NCBI GenBank assembly: GCA_045600635.1
Contig: JAZRYJ010000070.1
Location: forward strand, 51,076-115,075
DNA length: 64,000 nt
Direction: 5' to 3'
Source: Methanarcanum sp045600635
GTDB lineage: Archaea > Thermoplasmatota > Thermoplasmata > Methanomassiliicoccales > Methanomethylophilaceae
Shown: positions 7,983 to 16,832 of the stretch, in pieces
How the letters are laid out: the number at the start of each line of letters is the position of its first letter
Numbering within the stretch: the stretch's first letter is position 1
Program-made: the position numbers and the translations under genes
Notes under the pieces: generated by a model
What the model was told of the DNA's origin: nothing
The model's database searches: none
What the model saw: the letters and a program-made list of their open reading frames with translations, nothing else

Positions 7983-8672
7983 TCACCAGATATGATTATG
8001 TTCTGTGTACTCTATGGTGAATGAGAAATCTCCCTTCGGATATGTGTCTCCGACCAAATGATATGTATCATATTGCTGACCTTCCCATACTTTGTTGATC
8101 ATCACACCGGAAACACCGTGTTCACCTTTACCATCCGTATTATCATCACAGATATCCAATATGTTGTCAGATGTGGGATCCTTCTCCTCGTTGATCATCG
8201 CATAGAGGAAAATGACGATAGTGTAATCCTTCTTCAGATTCTTTATCTCGATGGGATCGATGTGTGAAATGCATCTGCCGTTCTCAGCAGAAATCAAAAT
8301 CTCTTCCGTTGTAACTACGTCCTGCCCATCCACCTTGAACGTTGCATAGACATGATAATAACCATCATCAAATGCATACAGCTGATCCTCCGGCGATGCA
8401 TCAGGATCAAGGATCACAGTTATGTTGTTAACAGTTATCTTCGCATCGATAGTGGTCTTTTGATTGAAGTCCATCCCTCCCGTCAGCATGAATACTGCTG
8501 AAAATGCTACCAAAAGAAAAACAACAGTCACTGCAATAATCGGCATCCAGTTGACTTTCTTCTTCACCGTTTTCTGCGGGATCGCATCACTGCCAGTAAG
8601 ATTTCCGCCGCAGTGAACACAGAATGTGTCACTGTCATCAACTTTCCGACCGCAATGTGGACAATTCTTCAT
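7983..8672 (-). CDS. Zinc-ribbon, single-helix membrane protein of unknown function
   Basis: The 229-residue product has an N-terminal zinc ribbon (Cys4, Cys7, Cys18, Cys21), a membrane helix at about residues 43-64 and an outer domain of ~160 residues with no motif I recognise. The head resembles that of the convergent transglutaminase-like protein, and the two stop codons touch in the palindrome TGATCA. The two may be parts of one surface system, but they are on opposite strands and share no promoter. Confidence 0.65.
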   Translation of the reverse strand: MKNCPHCGRKVDDSDTFCVHCGGNLTGSDAIPQKTVKKKVNWMPIIAVTVVFLLVAFSAVFMLTGGMDFNQKTTIDAKITVNNITVILDPDASPEDQLYAFDDGYYHVYATFKVDGQDVVTTEEILISAENGRCISHIDPIEIKNLKKDYTIVIFLYAMINEEKDPTSDNILDICDDNTDGKGEHGVSGVMINKVWEGQQYDTYHLVGDTYPKGDFSFTIEYTEHNHIW

Positions 8673-8784
8673 AATATGGTCAGATTACACTCCCATTATA
8701 AAGGCATAATCGTTACGCCACATCATATATGAACAATAAAAAGAAACAAAACCCTTTATCAGTGAACTCATACGTGGTCATACA

Positions 8785-10107
8785 ATGAGCATTGAATCGG
8801 ACGTTTTGCGTCGTATCAAACCGTCTCCCGAGGAGAGCGATAGGATCAAAGCCATAGCCGGCAGGCTCAGGGAAATTTCAAAAAAATATCTTGAAGAACA
8901 CGGTATTGATGCAGAACTCACATTCGTAGGATCATTTTCCAAAGGAACGTATCTTTCCAATCCTGATCTCGATCTCTTCCTTCTGTTCCCTGTGAACTTC
9001 ATCAAAAAGAAGATGGAAGATGTCTGCCTCAAAATGGGAAAGGAACTCATCGACGGAAAGAAGGCATACGCGGAACACCCGTATTCAAGCGGTTTCTTCG
9101 AAGGTCTGGAGGTCGATCTTGTTCCGTGTTATAATATCGAGGATACATCGAATCTGATGACACCTGTGGACAGATCTCCGTTCCATACGAAATATATATT
9201 ATCCAAAGTGGACGAGAAGATGGATGATGAGATCCGTCTGTTGAAGGTTTTCATGAAAGGCATCGGGACATACGGTGCCGAGCCCAACATCAGAGGATTC
9301 TCAGGATATCTGTGCGAATTACTGACGATACACTACGGTGGTTTCAGAAAGACTCTCGAAGCTGCGTCTGAATGGGATGATCATGTGGTCATCGTGATGG
9401 AGAAGAAAGGACCTGAATTCGATAAACCGTTGGTACTTTACGATCCTGTGGACTGCAACAGGAACGTAGCATCAGCCGTACATCTGGATACGATGAAAGA
9501 GTTCATCCTGGCATCCAGAGCATATCTTGAAAATCCCAGTGAAAAGTTCTTCTTCCCAAACGAAAGGAAACCGCTGTCAGATGAAGAATTGAATAATGTG
9601 ATTTCAGAACATGGCACCAGACTTCTGACGGTTAAGCTCAAAAGACCTGATATAAACATCGACAATATCCATGCTCAGAACTGGAGGACACAGATCGGTC
9701 TCGAAAAGAAACTGACAATGTGTGATTTCATCGTCAGATCGGCAACACATACACTTACGGATGAATATCTGATTCAACTTCTGGAGTTGGAAAATGATAC
9801 TGTTCCTGAAACATACAAACATGCCGGGCCACCTGTAGATGTGCCCACGTGTGAGAAATTCCTTGAAAAATGGAAGGATAATCCGCATGGAGAGCCGTTC
9901 ATGGAGAACGGCAGATGGTATGTGGTCGCTGACAGACATTATCTTACAGCAAAGGATCTGGTCATCGGAGAGATTGACCGCATAGGCATCGGGAAAGAGA
10001 TAGACACAAAGACATTAGAAGTTCTGAACAATGATGAAACAATGAAAAGAACAGATAAACTGATGATTACAGAACTTCTTGTTCCGATGCATAAATGGGA
10101 AGTTTGA
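8785..10107 (+). CDS. cca: CCA-adding enzyme, archaeal class I
   Basis: The 440-residue product matches archaeal tRNA nucleotidyltransferase, which adds or repairs the 3' CCA of tRNA. The nucleotidyltransferase signature is GSFSKGTYLSNPDLDLF, with metal-binding Asp61 and Asp63, and the third carboxylate Asp111 in EVDLVP. Length is normal for the class (about 430-450). The tRNA-Glu gene in this window does not encode its own CCA, consistent with need for the enzyme. The following transporter gene starts 2 bases after its stop. Confidence 0.93.
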   Translation: MSIESDVLRRIKPSPEESDRIKAIAGRLREISKKYLEEHGIDAELTFVGSFSKGTYLSNPDLDLFLLFPVNFIKKKMEDVCLKMGKELIDGKKAYAEHPYSSGFFEGLEVDLVPCYNIEDTSNLMTPVDRSPFHTKYILSKVDEKMDDEIRLLKVFMKGIGTYGAEPNIRGFSGYLCELLTIHYGGFRKTLEAASEWDDHVVIVMEKKGPEFDKPLVLYDPVDCNRNVASAVHLDTMKEFILASRAYLENPSEKFFFPNERKPLSDEELNNVISEHGTRLLTVKLKRPDINIDNIHAQNWRTQIGLEKKLTMCDFIVRSATHTLTDEYLIQLLELENDTVPETYKHAGPPVDVPTCEKFLEKWKDNPHGEPFMENGRWYVVADRHYLTAKDLVIGEIDRIGIGKEIDTKTLEVLNNDETMKRTDKLMITELLVPMHKWEV

Positions 10108-10109
10108 AA

Positions 10110-11111
10110 ATGAATCAGACAGCTGATGCACCCGCATATCCCAACAAGAAGATCATCTCCATAACACTCCTGTTGTTCGCCAATTTCCTCTTCGGGGCAT
10201 TAGGCGTATCCACAAGAATACTCCAGGATGATTACGGACTGTCATTGTTAGAAGTAACATTTCTGAGACAGTTCTTTTCACTCATGACGTTGGCATTACT
10301 GCTGCTGATATTTGACAGAAAGGCACTGAAAATCCGGAAAAATTGCATAATCATACTCATCGCCATGGGTATCATCAAAATATTCATGGATTACACATTG
10401 TTCTTCGCATTCGATAAGATCCCATTGGGCATCGCCACCATGCTTCAGATGACATCTCCGTTCTTCGTTGTGATCATAGCATTCTTCGTCTTCGGAAGCG
10501 GAATCACCGTCAAAAAACTGCTTGCAATAACCTTGGCGATATTCGGATGCATACTCGGCACTGGACTGACAGAAAATCTGAATGACATAAGCACTATAGG
10601 GGTAATAGCAGGACTCGCATCCGGAGCAGGTTATGCTGTATACATGCTGTGCGCAAAAACCTCAGCTGACAGAAATAATTCTCCGATGACGACATTATTC
10701 TATACATCTCTGGTCGCAACAATAGTGTCATTCCCGTTCGTAGCAACCAACACAGGATATATGTTCAATGTCTGTCTCGAACCTGCTGTATTTGCAGACC
10801 TTCTGTTACTGTCCATAATGCTCACGATTGTGCCGTTCTATATCGTATTCCTCTGTGTACCCAGACTCGGTACCACATCCACATCGATCATCTGCATGAC
10901 CGAGTTCATATTCTCATCATTGTTCGGTTTCCTGTTTTACAACGAAATCCCATCCGTAATAAAGATTGCAGGCATGTGTCTAATGATGATGTCAGTTGTG
11001 ATCATAAGCATAGAATCCTCTGAATACAAAGAAAAATACCGTGTATTCGACAAAGTGCTGATCAACGCTCCGTCATACACGAAGAAAAGGAAGAAGATCG
11101 ACCCTGACTGA
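10110..11111 (+). CDS. EamA/DMT-family transporter
   Basis: This 333-residue protein has about ten hydrophobic helices arranged as two EamA repeats (drug/metabolite transporter superfamily), starting with ITLLLFANFLFGALGVSTR. I prefer ATG at 10110, two bases after the cca stop and 7 bases after GGGAAG; an in-frame ATG at 10095 would overlap cca. The C-terminus is short, basic and cytoplasmic. Substrate cannot be told from sequence. Its stop abuts that of the convergent small membrane protein gene. Confidence 0.82.
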   Translation: MNQTADAPAYPNKKIISITLLLFANFLFGALGVSTRILQDDYGLSLLEVTFLRQFFSLMTLALLLLIFDRKALKIRKNCIIILIAMGIIKIFMDYTLFFAFDKIPLGIATMLQMTSPFFVVIIAFFVFGSGITVKKLLAITLAIFGCILGTGLTENLNDISTIGVIAGLASGAGYAVYMLCAKTSADRNNSPMTTLFYTSLVATIVSFPFVATNTGYMFNVCLEPAVFADLLLLSIMLTIVPFYIVFLCVPRLGTTSTSIICMTEFIFSSLFGFLFYNEIPSVIKIAGMCLMMMSVVIISIESSEYKEKYRVFDKVLINAPSYTKKRKKIDPD

Positions 11112-11495
11112 TCAGATGAACGGCGGGTTGATGAACAATGTCCATATACCCAGTGCCAACAGCAGGAACAGAAGGTAGTTTCCTATCATTGTCTTCGTCT
11201 CAAGATATTCCGGCTTGAATTTGAAAATCTTCAGAAGTGGCTTCAATGATATGCAGGCAAGGAAATAGAGTGCAAGCGCGATGAAAAATCCGATTCCGGA
11301 TTTTCCGTCTCCGGGCAAAAGTTTCTGCAGACAGGCACAAAGGAATCCGATGACAATCGCTACAGCTGTAACAACAAGAAGGATCTTCGTTCCGTAAAAA
11401 TCTTTCAGAATGAACTCTTTCTCATCAAACTCCGGAGGTACGAACTCGTATTCTTCTTCGGGTTCTTTCTCTAGAATGCGCCTTTTCTTAGCCAT
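11112..11495 (-). CDS. Small three-helix membrane protein, unknown
   Basis: The 127-residue product has a charged head rich in Glu (EPEEEYEFVPPEFDEKEF) and three hydrophobic segments. I chose ATG at 11495 because a strong ribosome site (AGGGGGAA) sits just before it; a longer open frame reaches 11603 but has no such signal and would run into the radA promoter. I do not recognise the family. Confidence 0.6.
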   Translation of the reverse strand: MAKKRRILEKEPEEEYEFVPPEFDEKEFILKDFYGTKILLVVTAVAIVIGFLCACLQKLLPGDGKSGIGFFIALALYFLACISLKPLLKIFKFKPEYLETKTMIGNYLLFLLLALGIWTLFINPPFI

Positions 11496-11629
11496 CGTTC
11501 CCCCTATTAGTGTACGCTTTATAAAGGTTATCTGAACTGAGCAGACATATTCGGTCGATTCCGAATGTAAAAATAACTGTCTGGGTGTTATATGCTTTCT
11601 CATTCATTCGGTCCACCCCCCTGAATCCG

Positions 11630-11664
11630 TTTAAATATCATCTAGATGTAATCGATTACGGAGG
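11630..11664 (+). promoter_or_regulatory. radA promoter and ribosome-binding site
   Basis: TTTAAATATC at 11630-11639 is a TATA-like element, and GGAGG at 11660-11664 lies 10 bases before the ATG at 11675. The expected transcript start would be close to the ribosome site, giving a very short leader. Confidence 0.5.
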
Positions 11665-11674
11665 CACGAAAATA

Positions 11675-12616
11675 ATGGCCACAAAAACCCTTGAAGACAT
11701 ACCAGGAGTAGGACCAGCCATAGCAGAAAAACTCCACGAAGCGGGTTATTCAGATCTTTTGACCATTGCCGTTGCATCACCAGCAGATCTTGCAGAGAAA
11801 TGTGAGATCGGTGAGAAGAAGGCGATGGATATCATCGAAGGAGCAAAGCTTTGTGCGGATATCGGCGGTTTCGAGACTGGAGTAGACATACTCGAAAGAA
11901 GGAAACAGATAACAAAACTCACAACAGGATCCAAAGGATTGGATGAACTTATCGGCGGAGGTGTCGAAAGTCAGTCGATCATGGAATTCTTCGGTGAATT
12001 CGGAAGCAGCAAGACACAGATATGCTTCCAGCTTGCAGTCAACGCGACACTCCCTGAGGAAAACGGAGGTCTTGACTCGGAAGTACTCATCATAGATTCT
12101 GAGAACACGTTCAGGCCTGAAAGGATAATTCAGATGGCCACCTATCTCGGTGCCGACCCGGAGGAGACACTCAGTAAGATACATGTTGCCAGAGCATTCA
12201 ACTCTCAACACCAGGTGCTTCTTGTAGAGAAGGCACTGCAGTTCGCTGAGGATCACAAGGTCAGACTCCTCATCGTGGATTCGTTGACATCACACTTCAG
12301 AGCAGAATATGTCGGGCGCGGAGCACTCGCTGAAAGACAGCAGGTACTCAACAAACATATGCACGACCTTCTGAACTTTGCAACGTTGAACAATGCTGCG
12401 ATCGTTGTCACCAACCAGGTATCAGCCAAACCTGATGCATTCTTCGGTGATCCGACAAGACCGATCGGAGGACACATTGTAGGACACACGGCGACATTCC
12501 GTGTGTATCTGCGCAAAGGAAAAGCCGGCAAACGTATCGCCAGACTCATCGATTCACCAAATCTTCCTGAAGGTGAAGCTGTCTTCACTGTTACGGAAGA
12601 TGGTATTAAAGACTAA
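11675..12616 (+). CDS. radA: DNA repair and recombination protein RadA
   Basis: The 313-residue product is archaeal RadA, the RecA/Rad51-family strand-exchange ATPase. A helix-hairpin-helix N-domain (about residues 8-25, IPGVGPAIAEKL) precedes the core with Walker A GEFGSSKTQ (107-115), Walker B LLIVDSL and the L2 region with NQVSAKPDAFFGDPTRPIGG-type sequence. Length is typical. The start MATKTLED is set by the GGAGG site; an upstream in-frame ATG at 11585 has no support. Confidence 0.95.
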   Translation: MATKTLEDIPGVGPAIAEKLHEAGYSDLLTIAVASPADLAEKCEIGEKKAMDIIEGAKLCADIGGFETGVDILERRKQITKLTTGSKGLDELIGGGVESQSIMEFFGEFGSSKTQICFQLAVNATLPEENGGLDSEVLIIDSENTFRPERIIQMATYLGADPEETLSKIHVARAFNSQHQVLLVEKALQFAEDHKVRLLIVDSLTSHFRAEYVGRGALAERQQVLNKHMHDLLNFATLNNAAIVVTNQVSAKPDAFFGDPTRPIGGHIVGHTATFRVYLRKGKAGKRIARLIDSPNLPEGEAVFTVTEDGIKD

Positions 12617-12627
12617 AACACATTAAC

Positions 12628-12655
12628 GGTGGGTGTGAAACCCACCTTTCTTTTC
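12628..12655 (+). terminator. Hairpin plus T-rich tract after radA
   Basis: GGTGGG and CCCACC pair around a 7-base loop and are followed by TTTCTTTTC. It lies 11 bases after the radA stop and covers the presumed GTG start of the trm-G10 gene, so it may terminate radA transcripts or control access to that start. Confidence 0.5.
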
Positions 12656-13633
12656 GAACTGTCAGGCGAACACAAGACAATGTGTACAGCTGAAGCTGTG
12701 AAATGCATAGAAGCAGAAACTGACAGATATGAAGTTTTAAACAAAGGTCCTGGGTATGTGATTGCCTCATTCGATGAGAAATACCTTCAGCCGATTGCTG
12801 ACAGGATATCATTGACCCACAGCATGGGCCATTATCTCGGATCATTTGATATCAATGAATTTGATAAATTCAATGAATTGACGATTCCCGAAGGAACATT
12901 CGCAGTCAGAGGAAAAAGATTTGAAGGAATGATGAAGGACATAGACTCACAGGATGTCATCAGAAAACTTGGTACTGCACTATCTAAAAACAATGATGTG
13001 AATCTAAAAGAGCCAGATCAAGAAATTCATATTCTGATGTCAGATAAACTTCATGTATTTATTTCTGAAAAGACCATTGACAGGAACATCCTTGAGACAA
13101 GAAAAGTCGGAGAAAGGCCGTTCTTCTCACCAATCTCACTTCATCCAAGATTTGCCAGAGCACTGATCAATCTCACTGGTGTAAAAAAAGGCGGAACTGT
13201 TCTGGATCCATTCTGCGGAACAGGAGGTATTGTGATTGAAGCTGCATTCATGGGAATGAAAGCAATCGCATCAGATTTCGATCCAGAGATGATTGCTGGA
13301 ACACAGGAGAATATGGACTTCTATGGGTTGGAACTTTATGATTTTGATGTACTGGATATATCCGATATACAGGAGAGATTCGGTGAAGTCGACGTTGTAT
13401 GTTGCGATCCTCCGTACGGCAGATCCACATGTACAGGTGGAGAGGACATTGAAAGTATCTATTTCAGAGCAATGACTTCGTTCAACAAAGTTCTGAAACC
13501 TGGTGGTGGATTGGGCGTTATTCTACCACATCCAATAGAGAGCCAGAATCTTGAACTTGAACAGATGTTCATACAAAGAGTACATGGTTCCCTTTCCAGA
13601 CATTATCACATTTTCAGAAAATCATTATTATAA
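12629..13633 (+). CDS. tRNA (guanine10-N2)-dimethyltransferase (Trm-G10)
   Basis: The 334-residue product has an N-terminal THUMP-type RNA-binding region (from FLFELSGEHK) and a C-terminal Rossmann methyltransferase. The SAM motif is LDPFCGTGG (192-200) and the catalytic motif DPPY is at 260-263. This matches archaeal Trm-G10/Trm11 enzymes, which methylate G10 of tRNA. The start is uncertain: GTG at 12629 or 12635 lie within the hairpin after radA, and an ATG at 12680 would cut into the conserved N-domain. Spacing to radA is 12 bases. Confidence 0.82.
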   Translation: MGVKPTFLFELSGEHKTMCTAEAVKCIEAETDRYEVLNKGPGYVIASFDEKYLQPIADRISLTHSMGHYLGSFDINEFDKFNELTIPEGTFAVRGKRFEGMMKDIDSQDVIRKLGTALSKNNDVNLKEPDQEIHILMSDKLHVFISEKTIDRNILETRKVGERPFFSPISLHPRFARALINLTGVKKGGTVLDPFCGTGGIVIEAAFMGMKAIASDFDPEMIAGTQENMDFYGLELYDFDVLDISDIQERFGEVDVVCCDPPYGRSTCTGGEDIESIYFRAMTSFNKVLKPGGGLGVILPHPIESQNLELEQMFIQRVHGSLSRHYHIFRKSLL

Positions 13634-13651
13634 TATTGTAATACTGGTGTC

Positions 13652-14467
13652 ATGAACAGATACCTCGAGTTATTTAGACTCGAAAATGGCATTATCGGTA
13701 TCATCGGCGTATTGGTTTCTGCTTTTATCGCCACCGGTACAGGCATTATCAACTATTGGATTAACATTCTGATCACATGTGCCATTGTCATCTGTTTCAT
13801 TGCCGGTGGCAATTCTATCAACGATTATGTTGACAGGGAGATAGATAAAACATCCCATCCTAACAGACCGATTCCATCAGGAAGGATGAAACCGAAACAT
13901 GCCCTCTATGCTGGCACAATTGCATTGATACTCTCATGCGCTCTGTCGATATTCCTGTTTGATTGGATATCTTCACTGATAGTTGTGGTCGCTGTCATAT
14001 TGATGGTTTGCTACGAAACTTTCCTTAAACAAAGAGGCTTCATAGGAAATCTCACCATAGCAATTCTGACCGGAATGGTATTCATCCTCGGAGGAAGTAT
14101 AACAGGCAATGTCGAAAGATGTATCGATGTTGCATTCATGGCCGGATTGGTGACCATCGGCAGAGAGATTGCAAAAGATATCGAAGACATGGAAGGTGAT
14201 GAAGGACGTCGCACGCTTCCGATGTCGATTGGAAGAAAAAATGCAGCAATCATCAGTGCGGTATTCTATCTTGCCGGTGTGGGGCTTTCGATACTTCCGA
14301 TTATTACAAACAAATTCAGCAATCTGTACTTCACAGTTTTTATCGCTGATGCAATGTTTATATACGCAGCAATTATCGTTTTCAACAACCCGCACAGGTC
14401 ACAGAAAGTTGCTAAACTATCAATGATTGCAGCTCTTGTGGCGTTCATATTAGGTGTGATACAATGA
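13652..14467 (+). CDS. UbiA-family digeranylgeranylglyceryl phosphate synthase
   Basis: The 271-residue membrane protein carries the UbiA prenyltransferase metal-binding motif N54-SIND-58 with Asp61 and Asp65 and a second Asp-rich motif in DIEDMEGDEGRR, with seven to nine membrane helices. In archaea this enzyme adds the second geranylgeranyl chain to make DGGGP, a membrane-lipid precursor. It overlaps by 4 bases (ATGA) the GGGP synthase gene, which makes its substrate, so the two successive steps are joined in one operon. Confidence 0.88.
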   Translation: MNRYLELFRLENGIIGIIGVLVSAFIATGTGIINYWINILITCAIVICFIAGGNSINDYVDREIDKTSHPNRPIPSGRMKPKHALYAGTIALILSCALSIFLFDWISSLIVVVAVILMVCYETFLKQRGFIGNLTIAILTGMVFILGGSITGNVERCIDVAFMAGLVTIGREIAKDIEDMEGDEGRRTLPMSIGRKNAAIISAVFYLAGVGLSILPIITNKFSNLYFTVFIADAMFIYAAIIVFNNPHRSQKVAKLSMIAALVAFILGVIQ

Positions 14468-15201
14468 CAGTAAAACAATTCATACTTGATACCGTCAAGA
14501 AAGGAACAATGCACATGACATTGCTTGATCCTGACAAACAGACTCCGGCAGAGGCAGCAAAGATTGCTCTCAAATGCAAAGAAGCAGGAACAGATGCCGT
14601 CATGATCGGTGGTTCCACAGGAATCACAACTGAGAATGTCGATGCTACTGCCGTTGCTATCAAAGAAGCTACAGGTCTTCCGACAATCTATTTCCCGGCA
14701 GGTCCGCATGCACTTTCAACGAAATGCGATGCGATATACTACATGAGTATAGTCAACAGTTCGGACTTAATGATGGTCATGGGAGCACAGATGATGGCCA
14801 GTATGTACATTAAAAAGATCGGTATCGAACCTTTGTCAATGGGCTACATAATTGTTGAACCGGGAATGAAGGTCGGTCAGGTCTCCAAAGCCAATCTTAT
14901 CAAGAGGGATGACATCAAAAGCGCAGTATCACACGCTGTAGGGTGTGAATTCCTCGGAATGAGCTTTGTGTACCTTGAAGCAGGTTCAGGTGCAGACGAA
15001 CCTATTCCACCTGAGATGATAGGTGCGGTAAAACATGAGATATCCATCCCATTGATTGTCGGCGGAGGGATCAAAACTCCCGAGACCGCTGCGGCAGCGA
15101 GATTGGGTGGTGCTGACATCATTGTCACAGGAACACTTGTTGAAGATGTCTCTGACATCTCTGTTCTCAAAAGTGTTATTGCAGCTGCCAAAGGCATATG
15201 A
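14464..15201 (+). CDS. Geranylgeranylglyceryl phosphate synthase
   Basis: The 245-residue TIM-barrel protein matches GGGP synthase (PcrB/GGGPS family), which joins geranylgeranyl diphosphate to sn-glycerol-1-phosphate in the first committed step of archaeal lipid synthesis. It has HMTLLDPDK (Asp22, Asp24), IGGSTG, FLGMSFVYLEAGSGA, VGGGIKTPE and TGTLVE, all expected for phosphate and metal binding. It starts in an ATGA overlap with the DGGGP synthase gene and is followed by a strong terminator. Confidence 0.93.
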   Translation: MTVKQFILDTVKKGTMHMTLLDPDKQTPAEAAKIALKCKEAGTDAVMIGGSTGITTENVDATAVAIKEATGLPTIYFPAGPHALSTKCDAIYYMSIVNSSDLMMVMGAQMMASMYIKKIGIEPLSMGYIIVEPGMKVGQVSKANLIKRDDIKSAVSHAVGCEFLGMSFVYLEAGSGADEPIPPEMIGAVKHEISIPLIVGGGIKTPETAAAARLGGADIIVTGTLVEDVSDISVLKSVIAAAKGI

Positions 15202-15205
15202 AATC

Positions 15206-15233
15206 ACATGGGCACAAGCCCATGTCCTTTTTC
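15206..15233 (+). terminator. Terminator of the ether-lipid operon
   Basis: An 8-bp perfect stem (ACATGGGC / GCCCATGT) with loop ACAA is followed by CCTTTTTC. It begins 5 bases after the GGGP synthase stop. Confidence 0.7.
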
Positions 15234-16683
15234 AATCAAAATTCTCTCTCAAATCGATTATCTTCTTTGCCTTTACGGCATAGTCGACACTTCCAATGTC
15301 TTTGAATACGATGCGCGGAATATCAACAAGATCCTCTTCCAATCCCTGTTCGACTTCCATGATCTTGGAGACTGATGAAACTATCTTATTCTTCAATTCA
15401 TCCGTCTTATTGTCCGTTTCGACTTCGAATGTCAATACATCCTTGTACCCTTCTTTCGTTATCTTAACCTGGTAATCCAACACTGATTTGTCCTCAAACA
15501 ATGCTTCATCAAACAATACAGGGTACACTTTGTGTCCCATGCCTATCTTAAACTGAAGATCCATTCTTCCGCTCGGCTTTACCAACCTTCTGTTAAAATG
15601 TGTGCCACATGGACATGGCGGTGCCAACATGGCTGCGATGTCATGTGTACGATATCTTATCAGAACAGTGCATTCAGCATTCAATGATGATATAACAAGC
15701 TCTCCCTTTGTACCATCTGGCACATGTTTTCCTGTTTCAGGATCTATGACTTCAAACAGCATGTTAGCCTCATCAGTATGAAGACCGTTTTGTTCATCAC
15801 ATTCCACTGCACAGGCCAATCCGAATTCCGTCATCCCCCATACGTCAATGACCTTACAACCCCAGAGGCCTTCCATGGTATGTCTCATACTTTCAGATAA
15901 CGGCTCGGATGTGGAGATTATCTTCTTTATCCCAAGTTCTTTAAGATTGAACTTCTCGCTCATGAGAAGAGTCACTCTGTAAATGAATGAGGGCAGTCCG
16001 ATGATATAGGTGGACTTTCCCTCTTTGATAGTAGATAATTGTTTGTCAACATTTGTTTCAGAACATACAGATGACCCATACCCCAGAATCTTGCATGCTC
16101 CCACCATTATCAGACTCGGATCCCATGCAGCGACTAACGGGAACATTACATGCAGTGAATCTCCTTTCTCCATTCCCACATTCCTCAATGCCGATGCTAC
16201 AATATCTATCTTGGAAACAAGATCATTCACCGTATATCCGATGAATTTTCTATGGCCTGTCGTCCCTGTAGTAGTGAATTCCGTAGCAAGTTTGGTTCTG
16301 GATACTGAATAGAAATACATTGAATCCTTTGCAAGGTCAATCGGTTCAGTAAACGGTATCTTTTCAAGATCGTCCCAGGTTCTGATGTCTTCAGGCCTCA
16401 CACCTGCATCTTTGAATTTTGTACGATAATATGGTGAATTCTCCTCGACATACTTCATCTGCTCCCTGAGACGGAACAACTGATATTCTCTGAAATCATC
16501 GATTGTTACCTCATCAAGGGATTTCTTTCCGATACATTCTCTCAATTCCTTGTTCTTCTTGAACGTCATCCTTGCTTTGATGGCCATCCATTCTTCCAAT
16601 GGATGTTCGCAATCCGCAGGCAGCATATTGGCCAATAACCTGCGTCTGATGATGAACATCTTCATTGCTTCCCAAGCACTCAT
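15232..16683 (-). CDS. Phenylacetate-CoA ligase-like AMP-forming enzyme
   Basis: The 483-residue product is a PaaK-type member of the acyl-adenylate family. It has the phosphate-binding loop TTTGTTGHRKF, the adenine-side motif STSEPLSE, WGMTEFGLA, RYRTHDIA and a C-terminal PSGRMDLQFK hinge. It would activate an aryl or short acyl acid with ATP and CoA. In gut methanogens such enzymes are thought to assimilate aryl acids together with an indolepyruvate oxidoreductase; no such partner is in the window. The gene stands alone between the lipid operon terminator and the GLUG protein promoter. Confidence 0.82.
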   Translation of the reverse strand: MSAWEAMKMFIIRRRLLANMLPADCEHPLEEWMAIKARMTFKKNKELRECIGKKSLDEVTIDDFREYQLFRLREQMKYVEENSPYYRTKFKDAGVRPEDIRTWDDLEKIPFTEPIDLAKDSMYFYSVSRTKLATEFTTTGTTGHRKFIGYTVNDLVSKIDIVASALRNVGMEKGDSLHVMFPLVAAWDPSLIMVGACKILGYGSSVCSETNVDKQLSTIKEGKSTYIIGLPSFIYRVTLLMSEKFNLKELGIKKIISTSEPLSESMRHTMEGLWGCKVIDVWGMTEFGLACAVECDEQNGLHTDEANMLFEVIDPETGKHVPDGTKGELVISSLNAECTVLIRYRTHDIAAMLAPPCPCGTHFNRRLVKPSGRMDLQFKIGMGHKVYPVLFDEALFEDKSVLDYQVKITKEGYKDVLTFEVETDNKTDELKNKIVSSVSKIMEVEQGLEEDLVDIPRIVFKDIGSVDYAVKAKKIIDLRENFD

Positions 16684-16775
16684 AATGCGTCATATCACAC
16701 AACAGGATAATAACTATAGGTTAACAATCAACGAACTCAACAATTCACATTTGTTCAGATTGCGACTATTCACAC

Positions 16776-16795
16776 ACATATTATATATATCAACC
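16776..16795 (+). promoter_or_regulatory. AT-rich promoter of GLUG surface protein
   Basis: ATATTATATATATC lies about 45-50 bases before the ATG at 16833 and is the clearest TATA-like element in this 150-base gap. Confidence 0.4.
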
Positions 16796-16832
16796 TGGCA
16801 ATTGACATATATTGGCTCAAGACAGGTTTGTT

